A stretch of DNA of 64,000 nucleotides from positions 4,340,001 through 4,404,000 of the forward strand of contig CAKKNE010000001.1 of NCBI GenBank assembly GCA_918797485.1, written 5' to 3'. This document shows positions 54,854-62,544 of this stretch, piece after piece. The position numbers and the translations under genes are program-made. Origin of the DNA: Pelagomonas calceolata. Its lineage: Eukaryota > Sar > Pelagophyceae > Pelagomonadales > Pelagomonadaceae. Position 1 is the first letter of the stretch, and every line of letters starts with the position of its first letter. The notes below the pieces were generated by a model that saw nothing but the letters and a program-made list of their open reading frames with translations, made no database searches and was not told the DNA's origin.

Positions 54854-57043
54854 ATGGGCTTCGCCGGCATCGAGAACCCCGCCCCGCCGCCCACCCAAGA
54901 AGAACAAGCGACCTTCGCTAGACTCATCAGAGAGACGCACATGGAGACCACAACGGTAGGTACATTATTGAAAGCAAAAACGTGGCCCGGCCTCCTCTTC
55001 TCCACCCTCACGGAACTCAAGCGCGCCACGAAACAAAAGAAGCTCGACCCGAACTCCTACATGGCCCACGCCTTCCACGAGGACGGCGGCGACTCCGACT
55101 CCGAGGACGAAAAGGCCTCGGCCTTATTGATTACCGACGATAAAGAGGAGGAAAAACAATGTGAATTGGCGTGGGACTGGCCGCGGCGCCGCGACAAGGT
55201 CCTCAAGACCATGGAGGAGAAGATGGCCGTGCCTAACTTGTTGGCGATCGACCTGGTGAACGAATGGACGCGAGCGGCGAAGCTCGAGAACGACTCGATG
55301 AACCGAAGGATGGCGGCCTACATGGCTCGGGAGCGACCAGCACCGAAGTCCTTGAAACCGCGGGATCTGCTACGGTCTTTGTCGGATTTGGCCCTGGCAG
55401 ATGCTACGATGGAGTCTCCAAATGACGCATCAACGGTAGATGTCTTGGTGGGTGCGGCCTGGGCCTTAGATCGAAGTAAAGATGACGCGAAAAGTGCAGC
55501 GATGCACGCGGCCTTCCATGCGGCGGCGTTTGCCTTTGATCATAGGAGGATGCCGCGTTCACCACCTTACTCGGATGATGACGTGTTTGATCTCGCAAGA
55601 CATTTGCTCACTTTAAGGCGGGGCTTCCCCGTGCGGCTCAAGGATGATCCTCGGGACGTGGCGTGTGAAGGTGCACAGGGTGTATTGAGGGAGCTCTTGG
55701 GGTCGGAGTCTCCAGCGGCGCGATGTGCCGCGTGCGCGGCTTTAGCTGATTGTGCGCGCTACGGCGACGGCGCGCGATCACTCGGCCCCGCGCTCGCCGT
55801 GTTTGTGGCGCCGCTCATACCGTCGCCCGCCGTCGCCTGTCGACGGAAAGGTTCACATAGTAAAGGTGCCGGCGACCTCGGACCCTTGTTGGCGTGTGCC
55901 GCTGTTGGAGAATTAGCAGCAAGGGACCATACATCTACAAGACCGTCACTCATAAAAGCCGGGTGCGTCGAGAATCTGGTGCGGGCCATCCTCGACGCTC
56001 TACAAGATTCGAAGGATCTTGGGGGTGATTCGTCAGCGGCATCGCGCTTGGTACCGCGATATGCGTTGAAAGCTTTATGTTTCCTGTGCGAGGACGCGAA
56101 AGCACGACGACGAGCCATTGATGCCGGCGCGGTGGAAGGCTGCAAACGCTTGGTGCAGCGAGATGTTGACTCGAGAAGTTCGACAGTGAGAATTGCCAAG
56201 CGGGACGCTCTACGGTTCCTAGCGTCGTGCATGACCTTCGAGGAGGGCCATTCCCTAGATGTTTGCATGGTGCCGGGAGCTATCCAACTCACTGCTGCGA
56301 AAGAAGTGCAGACGAGGAACGCCGCGTTTAGATCCTTGTTATATATCGCACAACATACGGAAGAACCGAGCTATCTGGTACATGACACGGGCTTGTTAGA
56401 AGCCATGGAGGACGGCCTCAACCAGTACACGCTGCGAGGTACGGTACTAAGGTTACTCTTAGTACTCGCCAAACACCCAGAAGCGCAAGCCGAACTAAAG
56501 AGGTGCGGGTTTGCCGATATAGTAACAGATCAAGCGGAGGACGAGTCGAACAGCATCATGAACAAGGGAATAGCGGTAAGAATTATGTTCACGATGGGCG
56601 AGGAGGCCTTCTTTAATGATGGGTTGGCCTTCGCGTGCGCCGGCAAGGATAAAGATTTCCGATTTGAGGTCAAGGAGTTCGAGAAACTCATTAGGGAGCG
56701 GAAGATGCAGGTCGCGTATCAATGTCGACCGGAGGAGGAGCACATGTTCGAAAAACACCAGTTAAAGGCTTACAAGCGCTTATTTAACATCTACTCGGAG
56801 GGTAGCGGCCAGGAGCGGTCGGTAGATACGAAAACTATAAGGGATCTACTACGAAAATGCTGCGCCGAGTTCAAGGACTGGAAGGCTCGTAGAGCGATGA
56901 CGAAGAAGAACGTGGCGCGCGTCGTCGCGATCTACGACGCGGACGGTTCAGGAGAAATAGAATGGGACGAGTTCCTGAACATCATGCACGACATGACGCA
57001 AGGGAGCTTCTTGGATCGGGTGACGGGCTGGGGCTTCTTCTAA
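54854..57043 (+). CDS. Armadillo-like repeat protein with C-terminal EF-hand
   Basis: The 729-residue product starts MGFAGIENPAPPPTQEEQA. From about residue 255 to 590 it has ARM/HEAT-like helical repeats (GAQGVLRELLGSESPAARCAACAALADCA, RYALKALCFLCEDAKARRRAIDAGAVEGC, AAFRSLLYIAQHTEE, TVLRLLLVLAKHPEAQAEL). The last ~80 residues contain a canonical EF-hand loop (IYDADGSGEIEWDEFLNIM) and, upstream, a degenerate partner (FNIYSEGSGQERSVDTKTI). The N-terminal part has an acidic patch (GGDSDSEDEKASAL). A Ca2+-responsive scaffold is inferred. It starts 317 bp to the right of the mobile element, which therefore may lie in or near its promoter. Confidence 0.8.
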   Translation: MGFAGIENPAPPPTQEEQATFARLIRETHMETTTVGTLLKAKTWPGLLFSTLTELKRATKQKKLDPNSYMAHAFHEDGGDSDSEDEKASALLITDDKEEEKQCELAWDWPRRRDKVLKTMEEKMAVPNLLAIDLVNEWTRAAKLENDSMNRRMAAYMARERPAPKSLKPRDLLRSLSDLALADATMESPNDASTVDVLVGAAWALDRSKDDAKSAAMHAAFHAAAFAFDHRRMPRSPPYSDDDVFDLARHLLTLRRGFPVRLKDDPRDVACEGAQGVLRELLGSESPAARCAACAALADCARYGDGARSLGPALAVFVAPLIPSPAVACRRKGSHSKGAGDLGPLLACAAVGELAARDHTSTRPSLIKAGCVENLVRAILDALQDSKDLGGDSSAASRLVPRYALKALCFLCEDAKARRRAIDAGAVEGCKRLVQRDVDSRSSTVRIAKRDALRFLASCMTFEEGHSLDVCMVPGAIQLTAAKEVQTRNAAFRSLLYIAQHTEEPSYLVHDTGLLEAMEDGLNQYTLRGTVLRLLLVLAKHPEAQAELKRCGFADIVTDQAEDESNSIMNKGIAVRIMFTMGEEAFFNDGLAFACAGKDKDFRFEVKEFEKLIRERKMQVAYQCRPEEEHMFEKHQLKAYKRLFNIYSEGSGQERSVDTKTIRDLLRKCCAEFKDWKARRAMTKKNVARVVAIYDADGSGEIEWDEFLNIMHDMTQGSFLDRVTGWGFF

Positions 57044-57058
57044 CTATATGTGTTTTTA

Positions 57059-57628
57059 TTATTCCTTAGACTCCTCCACACCCTCTTCCTCTTCGACCTC
57101 TCCATGTAAGTCCACCACGAAGACGTTCAGCGTGCAATAAATGGTCCCCGTCGTCTCCGTGGCCATGCCGAACCTTTCGGCCGCACTCACGACCAGTTGC
57201 GGTCGCACCAGTCGAGGATACCCACCGATAAATTTCGCACTCAAATTCTCGTACCAGCTCCCGGCGGGCCGCCAGCAGTGGATCTCGAGGGCGTGCGTGC
57301 CCGTTGAGAGCGGGAGGTGGACCATGCCGTAGCCCGCGATATCTAACCGATCCAGTTCGTCCAGTTGATAGACCTCGACCTTGATCCGCGGCGCCGCGGC
57401 CTTCGCTAAAGCATCGCAATGCAGCCGCACGTCGAGAGGATGGTCAAACGTACACAGCGGGTCGGCTCCTTTACTCATATGTATTTGAGAGGTCCCTTCT
57501 CCAGCACCCTCAAGTAATTGCCAATCGTCCGACCGCTCGAGACTCCAGCGCATCTGCAACCCATACGCTTCGCTCGGGAAGTCGGCGCCGGTCTCTAAAC
57601 AGCCGATGCAGTGGACCTGGGCCGCCAT
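57059..57628 (-). CDS. B9D2: B9 domain-containing protein 2 (ciliary transition zone)
   Basis: The ATG at 57628 gives MAAQVHCIGCLETGADFPSE and a 189-residue protein. It is a single C2-like B9 domain with the B9D2 motifs: MRWSLERSDDWQLLEGAGEGTSQ, FDHPLDVRLHC, VEVYQLDELDRLDIAGYGMVHLPLSTGTHALEIHCWRP (described here by its ends) and GSWYENLSAKFIGGYPRL. B9D2 forms a transition-zone complex with B9D1 and MKS1 at the base of cilia and flagella. Its presence implies a flagellated stage or a retained flagellar gene set. The C-terminus is acidic. A longer frame starting at a GTG is rejected. Confidence 0.9.
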   Translation of the reverse strand: MAAQVHCIGCLETGADFPSEAYGLQMRWSLERSDDWQLLEGAGEGTSQIHMSKGADPLCTFDHPLDVRLHCDALAKAAAPRIKVEVYQLDELDRLDIAGYGMVHLPLSTGTHALEIHCWRPAGSWYENLSAKFIGGYPRLVRPQLVVSAAERFGMATETTGTIYCTLNVFVVDLHGEVEEEEGVEESKE

Positions 57629-57924
57629 CGTTGTTCTTCGATTGCGCTGCGCGCGGTGGCGCGGTTGTGCTGGGCTCCTTGTCCAAGGGCTGCCCCTCGC
57701 GGCGGTGATGTGCGGCAGAGCGTGTGTGAGGCGTGCGAGGGTCACTACGCGTGTGTCCCAAGTCGTCTGATGGCCTACCGGTCACAGTGTGGCGGCGGCG
57801 GGTGGGGTGTTTTGCTGCCCAAAAAGCGGGCCGGACGCGCGGCGGGCATCCGTCCCGTGGCTGCTTGTAGGCCTCTTCTGTGCTCGTTGGGCGACTAGGG
57901 ATCCCTTATTCGGACGGCCGCTTG

Positions 57925-57947
57925 CTAGTGTCTTACAGCACGCTAGC
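57925..57947 (+). promoter_or_regulatory. CTAGTGTCTTAC...GCTAGC element
   Basis: Reads CTAGTGTCTTAC then AGCACGCTAGC and is followed by another TAGC. It lies in the divergent spacer 57629-58061, 115 bp upstream of the aldo-keto reductase start and 297 bp from B9D2. Confidence 0.55.
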
Positions 57948-58061
57948 TAGCTCATTTGTGCCAGTCTTTTCAGGGGGCTAGTGGTGCGAGCGGTCGTGCA
58001 AGGATAAGTTTTCGCTGCCGAGAGCATCTGTGTACCACGGCCGCACGCCGTCGACGCCAAA

Positions 58062-59357
58062 ATGCCGCCACCCATGCTCCTCAACGACGGCACGGAGATG
58101 CCGCAGATCGCCTATGGGCTGTACCAAGTCAAAAAGGACGAAGCCACGCGCTGCGTCGCCGACGCGATCAAAGCCGGCTACGCCCATTTCGACGGCGCGG
58201 CCTTCTACGACAACGAACGGGAGGCCGGCCGATCACTCACGGAGGAGTGCTGGTACACGACGAAGGTCTGGACCACCGATTCAACTTTTGAGGACGCCGT
58301 CGCGTCCGTGAAGAGGTCTCGAAGTGAACTAGGCCGCGACCTGGATTTGGCACTGGTGCACTGGCCAGTCCCTGGAAAACATGTGGACATGTATCGGGCG
58401 TTAGTTCATTGCAAAGAAGAATTGAAAATAGTGAAGCGTATCGGTTTATCGAACTACACGGAAGATGACTACGAGGAGTTAGAAAAGTCTGGTTTAGTTA
58501 AGGTCTGTCGGCCGGTCGTCAATCAAATAGAAGTGAGCCCCTTCCTGTATCGTAAGGAATGTGTTGATTACTTTCAAGAGAAACATATTGTTGTACAAGC
58601 CTTCAAGCCGTTGCAGAGGGGGGCGGCATTGCAGAATGATACTGTGAAGGCTATCGCTCGGAAGCATTCCGTAACAGAAGCGCAGGTCCTCATCAAGTGG
58701 GGCCTCCAGAAGGGCTTATGTGTTTGTGTCAAATCATCAAACGCGACGCGGATGGCCGAGAACCTCAAAGAGTGGTGGGGCCTCGACATGGACGACGTGA
58801 GTGCATTGGACGCGCTGACGACGGAGGAGGCTTTAGCAGCGTGGCGGGCACATTATGAAAAACGGAGAGCGGGGACGGCCGGGCCCTGGGGGCCGGGGCC
58901 GCGGCCTATCCTTGAGGACGTCGCGCCGCCCGCGCCGGAGCCCTCCCCCGACGCGCCTTCGCCGTCGCCCGAACCGGCCGCGGTGCCGCCCATCGAGCCG
59001 GTGCCTGCGTACGAGGCGGCCGCCGACGCGCCGGCGCCGGAGCCCGCGGCCGTCGCCGACGCGGACACGGAGACCTGCCGCGTGGATTCGTCCACGGTCG
59101 AGATCCCCGCGCAAGCGCTCGAGGAGCCTGGCGATCCCCGGCCGTCTCCGAAGCGCGCGCGCGTCGACGAGGCGCCCGCAGTCGCGGAGCCCGAGCCGGC
59201 ACCCGCGCCCGCGCCGACGGCGGCGCCGGAGCTCGACGCGGCAACCGTCAAGAAGATGACGGTGGCCAAGCTCCGAGCCGCCCTGGCCGCGCGGGGCCTC
59301 GACACGAAGGGCCTCAAGGCGGCGCTCCAGGCGCGGCTCCTGGAGGCGATCGCATAG
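58062..59357 (+). CDS. Aldo-keto reductase with C-terminal SAP domain
   Basis: Residues 1-260 form an AKR barrel: catalytic tetrad D44, Y49 (HFDGAAFYDNE), K68 (YTTKVW) and H100 (LALVHWP), then IGLSNYTEDD, NQIEVSPF, and the NADPH site near KSSNATRMAENL. The N-terminal LNDGTEMPQIAYG is typical of the family. A disordered Pro/Ala/Glu-rich linker (~280-395) with SPKRARVDE, a possible nuclear signal, leads to a 36-residue SAP motif (VKKMTVAKLRAALAARGLD then KGLKAALQARLLEAI) at the C-terminus, which binds DNA or chromatin in other proteins. An AKR-SAP fusion is unusual. The barrel seems complete apart from a short loop. Confidence 0.88.
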   Translation: MPPPMLLNDGTEMPQIAYGLYQVKKDEATRCVADAIKAGYAHFDGAAFYDNEREAGRSLTEECWYTTKVWTTDSTFEDAVASVKRSRSELGRDLDLALVHWPVPGKHVDMYRALVHCKEELKIVKRIGLSNYTEDDYEELEKSGLVKVCRPVVNQIEVSPFLYRKECVDYFQEKHIVVQAFKPLQRGAALQNDTVKAIARKHSVTEAQVLIKWGLQKGLCVCVKSSNATRMAENLKEWWGLDMDDVSALDALTTEEALAAWRAHYEKRRAGTAGPWGPGPRPILEDVAPPAPEPSPDAPSPSPEPAAVPPIEPVPAYEAAADAPAPEPAAVADADTETCRVDSSTVEIPAQALEEPGDPRPSPKRARVDEAPAVAEPEPAPAPAPTAAPELDAATVKKMTVAKLRAALAARGLDTKGLKAALQARLLEAIA

Positions 59358-59405
59358 CTAAGGATGATGTATTTGGAATTAGGCGTGGGTAGGGGTTCGA
59401 ACGAT

Positions 59406-59645
59406 CTACTCCGACGCGGCCTCGGCCTCCTCGGCCTCCTCGGCCTCCTCCTCGGCCTTGGGCTCCTCGGCGGGCTTGTCGTCGCCGCCGCCGAAGTCGG
59501 GGAGCCACGAGGGCTTCTCGAAGCCGAGGTCCTTGAGGAAGCCCGGGCCGAGCGGGCGGCCGCCGCGGACGATCTTGCGGGGCGCCACGGCCGGCGTGAA
59601 GGCGACGGCCGGGGCCGCGAGCGCGAGGGCGAGGAGGGAGCGCAT
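59406..59645 (-). CDS. Small plastid-targeted protein (79 aa)
   Basis: MRSLLALALAAPAVAFTPAVAPRK is a textbook heterokont plastid leader: hydrophobic signal, A-V-A cleavage, then Phe. The mature ~60 residues contain GPGFLKDLGFEKPSWLPDFGGG and an Ala/Glu-rich acidic tail. No family name is certain; small proteins of this type occur near photosynthesis genes in algae. It is convergent with the aldo-keto reductase gene. Confidence 0.75.
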   Translation of the reverse strand: MRSLLALALAAPAVAFTPAVAPRKIVRGGRPLGPGFLKDLGFEKPSWLPDFGGGDDKPAEEPKAEEEAEEAEEAEAASE

Positions 59646-60147
59646 GGTTGTTCGGCCTGCGCGGGGATTCGGCTCCGGTCATCGCGGCGCGTCGGCCGGC
59701 CGGGCGGCGCGGAGTGTGATAATCGGTGCTATTTGTCGTAACTCGTAGGCTTTTTGCGTCTGGTGGCTGTATCGCAGCGCCAGCGCTCTCCGGCGGCCCT
59801 GGCTCCCAGCGCCGGCGCGCGATAGAGTTCCCAACAGAGCAGGGCTGGGCCAGAAAGTCATTTCTCTGCGCGCTCGGCTAATTTCGCTGAAAAAAAGTGC
59901 GCTCCCGGGAGCTATGGTATGTCGGGCAGCTCATGCTTAACGCCGTCCTTTAACAACGCGGTCGCATTACTTTTGGAGCTTCGGCGTCGCGGACGAGATC
60001 TAGATTTGTTCCACGCCGGACCCGCCCAAATGAGCTATTCAGGCGTACAGGCGGTCCATTAACGTCTGGGTTCAGTCCCAGAGGGGTTCCGGTGTCCGGG
60101 GCGGGCCGCCAAAGCGGAAACGCGGCACGCGACGACAATAGATAAAG
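59646..60147. other. Intergenic between small plastid gene and uL4m
   Basis: About 500 bp with no supported frame. The left part is the upstream region of the small plastid gene; a TTCGAA sequence near 59395 is not part of a tRNA. No repeat is seen. Confidence 0.3.
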
Positions 60148-60954
60148 TTAGCGCCCCACCAACCGCCCCGCCAACGAGAAAGCCGCGCTCTCGGACAGCA
60201 CGAGATGGTCGCGGCGCAGGATGTCGTAGACGTTCGCGCCGATCTGCGGCAGCGCGTCGACGCGCGGCGCGTTCGCGACGGCCCGCCGCAGGCCCTCCTC
60301 GATGACGTCGTCGACGAACAGCGCCGAGGCCATGTCCCGCTTCCGCAGGGCCGCGGCCACGACCCGCGTGCGCGGCTCCACATTTAATGAAGGCACGACG
60401 GTCAACCTCCCTTCCCTTAGCTTCTGCGAGAGGACAACTCTCAACGCCATCTTGCGCTGGCGTCGATTGAACGAAGTAGCGAAGTCGCGACGCGTCGGCC
60501 CGTGCGCCTTGCCGCCGCCTCTCCTAATAGGTGCCCGCGCGCTCCCCACGCGAGCCCGCCCCGTGCCCTTCTGCTTGTAGAGTTTCCGCGTGCTCCCTCT
60601 GACATCGCCCCGCCGCTTCGAGGCCCGGTGGATTTGCCTCCTATTATTCCGCTGCCATTTCACGCAATCGTGGACGATATCCCGCCGGAACGGCTCGCCG
60701 AAGACGGCCGCCGGCAGCGCGCAGACGCCATTAGTCGCGCTGTCCTCAGTGAAGAAGTCCGCCTCGACCCAGACGTTCAGCGTGTCTCCGTCAAGGTCCC
60801 AGTTCTTGCGCGGCGGCGGCGCGGGCGGCGGCGGCGGCTCGGCGAGCGTCAGGTTGGCCGGTGCGGCCGAGAAGAGGCGCGGGTGGAGTGTAGGGGTGCG
60901 TCGCGTCGCCGTGAGCGCGCGCGCGCCGACGGCGCGCGCCCGTAGCAGCATCAT
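60148..60954 (-). CDS. MRPL4: Mitochondrial large-subunit ribosomal protein uL4
   Basis: The product, from the ATG at 60954, is 268 residues: MMLLRARAVGARALTATRRTP is a mitochondrial presequence, and the uL4 fold follows. Diagnostic motifs are RKLYKQKGTGRARVGSARAP and GGGKAHGPTRRDFATSFNRRQRKMALRVVLSQK, the basic loop that contacts 23S rRNA near the exit tunnel. It is encoded in the nucleus and imported. A plastid-type leader is lacking, so it is assigned to the mitochondrial ribosome. A non-ATG start further upstream is rejected. Confidence 0.92.
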   Translation of the reverse strand: MMLLRARAVGARALTATRRTPTLHPRLFSAAPANLTLAEPPPPPAPPPRKNWDLDGDTLNVWVEADFFTEDSATNGVCALPAAVFGEPFRRDIVHDCVKWQRNNRRQIHRASKRRGDVRGSTRKLYKQKGTGRARVGSARAPIRRGGGKAHGPTRRDFATSFNRRQRKMALRVVLSQKLREGRLTVVPSLNVEPRTRVVAAALRKRDMASALFVDDVIEEGLRRAVANAPRVDALPQIGANVYDILRRDHLVLSESAAFSLAGRLVGR

Positions 60955-61307
60955 AGTGGTCGCTGAGGGCAGTGAAGGTGGCAAAGGGGCGTCGCAGCGA
61001 TGGCGTGCGGTGAAGCAGCCACTGTGGCTGTGCAGCAGTGGTCAAAGAGAATTCCTAGGGGCTTGCGCAGCTTCGCCAACGCAACATATAGCTTGTCGGG
61101 CCTGGTCCGCTAGCGCCTTTGTTGCGCTAGCTCGCAGTCGAGCGCGCGCGGGCTTGAAACGACGCGCTACGGGCAGCGGTTGATCCACCACGGGAGTCAC
61201 AGCGAACTCACAGTCCACGCATACCAAAAGTTGCCGCTCGATTCGACGCGATATTCGTGTTTCAGTGCCAACTGCAGTGCCAGCACAAAAGTGCCAGCCA
61301 TACAAGG
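60955..61307. promoter_or_regulatory. Divergent upstream region with paired GCTAGC sites
   Basis: Between uL4m and the exonuclease gene, CCGCTAGCGCC and GCGCTAGCTC near 61109-61133 form an inverted pair. A related introner-core sequence, GCACGCCATCGCTGCGAC on the minus strand near 60991-61008, lies in the uL4m leader. Confidence 0.4.
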
Positions 61308-62525
61308 ATGGCCAAGAAGCGCAAGTCCCAGGGCCAGGGCGGCAAGTCCACGAAGGAGGCGAAGAAGCGTTCGAGAGCGAAATCCAAAAAGCACGCTTTA
61401 CGAAGCGCCACGTACGCCGTTAAGAAGCTGATAGACTCCGCCTTGGCCGAGGGCCAGCCGCAAAACGCTGTCGACCCCGAGGCGCAACAGCGGCGCAAGA
61501 AGAAGTCCATCAGGAGGGCGGCCGCCGCGACGGCGCGGCTCGTCGAGGCGGCCGTCGCCGAGGACGTCGAGGGGAGGCGTAGGCGGTCGCACGAAACGAA
61601 CCAGATGGAGGACGAGAGCGATTCTGATGAGAGCGACGAAGCGCAGGACGCCGCGGCGGCCCTGGCGCCGTTTGTTGGGAGGGGTTTGGCTGGCGCTATT
61701 GACGAGACACTACGAACAACAAGAGACGAGGCCCAGTCCCTGGCTTTGCTGGAAGGCGCTACCTTAAATGCCGAGGATAGTGATGATGCGGCGCCTACCT
61801 ACTTGGAGGACGCCTTCTCCCAGCAGGGCGGCGAGTTCGTCGACGAATCTAGTGAGAGATGGGCCGAGTTCTGGGCGTCGTCGCCGTCCGTCGTCGGCGT
61901 CGACGCCGAGGGCACGCACTTCTCTCCTCCCTTATTAGTGCAGATTGCGGCGGACACGATGAGAGGTAGGGTGTTGTTATGCGCGCCGGGCAATTCTATA
62001 AGTCCGGATTTACAAAGGCTCATGGGCGATGCCGACATCCGCAAGGCCTTCTTCGGCGATCCTCGACGAGAACGCCTGGGCTGCGCCATCCGAAATGGTG
62101 TGGATACGCAAGTCGCGGAACGAGCGTCTTCCGGGCTAGAGGGCGACGCGCCGCAGCGCGGCCTCGCCGACGTCTGCGGGCGGCTCCTGCAGGGCGCGCC
62201 CTACGCCAAGAGGAAACGGCTGCAGAAGTCCTTCGGCTTCTACCGGCAGCGCGCGGAGGCCTCGCTGCGCCACAGCCGCCACTGGCTGTCCACGGACCAG
62301 CGGCGCTACGCGGCGGCGGACGCGTGGGCGACGCTGGCGGTCTATAAAAAGCTGGAGACTTGCGGGGCGACGTTCGAGCTCCACGACGTCGCGGCGGAGG
62401 CGCCGTCGCCGGACCGGCAGCGCGGGCGGCCCGTCGCCCACACGTCGCGCGCCGACGACCTGCGGGCGTTTGTTAATAGAAGCCTCGCCGGCCAGACCGG
62501 GACGCATACACGTTTCAATGAGTAA
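61308..62525 (+). CDS. DEDD-family 3'-5' exonuclease domain protein
   Basis: The ATG at 61308 begins MAKKRKSQGQGGKSTKEAKKRSRAKSKKH, a highly basic, probably nuclear or nucleolar N-terminus; an upstream GTG start is not used. The product is 405 residues. The C-terminal half (about 190-365) is a DnaQ-like fold: VVGVDAEGTHFSPPLLVQIA (Exo I, D and E), an internal CAIRNGVDTQV segment, then GLADVCGRLL and YAAADAWATLAVYKKLE (Exo III, where Y-x3-D marks the DEDDy type). The pattern is that of WRN-exo/EXD-like proteins. The middle third is acidic and low-complexity. The substrate is unknown; RNA trimming or DNA repair are both possible. Confidence 0.8.
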   Translation: MAKKRKSQGQGGKSTKEAKKRSRAKSKKHALRSATYAVKKLIDSALAEGQPQNAVDPEAQQRRKKKSIRRAAAATARLVEAAVAEDVEGRRRRSHETNQMEDESDSDESDEAQDAAAALAPFVGRGLAGAIDETLRTTRDEAQSLALLEGATLNAEDSDDAAPTYLEDAFSQQGGEFVDESSERWAEFWASSPSVVGVDAEGTHFSPPLLVQIAADTMRGRVLLCAPGNSISPDLQRLMGDADIRKAFFGDPRRERLGCAIRNGVDTQVAERASSGLEGDAPQRGLADVCGRLLQGAPYAKRKRLQKSFGFYRQRAEASLRHSRHWLSTDQRRYAAADAWATLAVYKKLETCGATFELHDVAAEAPSPDRQRGRPVAHTSRADDLRAFVNRSLAGQTGTHTRFNE

Positions 62526-62544
62526 AGAACAACTGTTGACTTAA

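Noticed and set aside
59380-59410. GGTTCGAA sequence resembling a tRNA B box
   Set aside because: No A box, anticodon stem or acceptor pairing could be formed around it.
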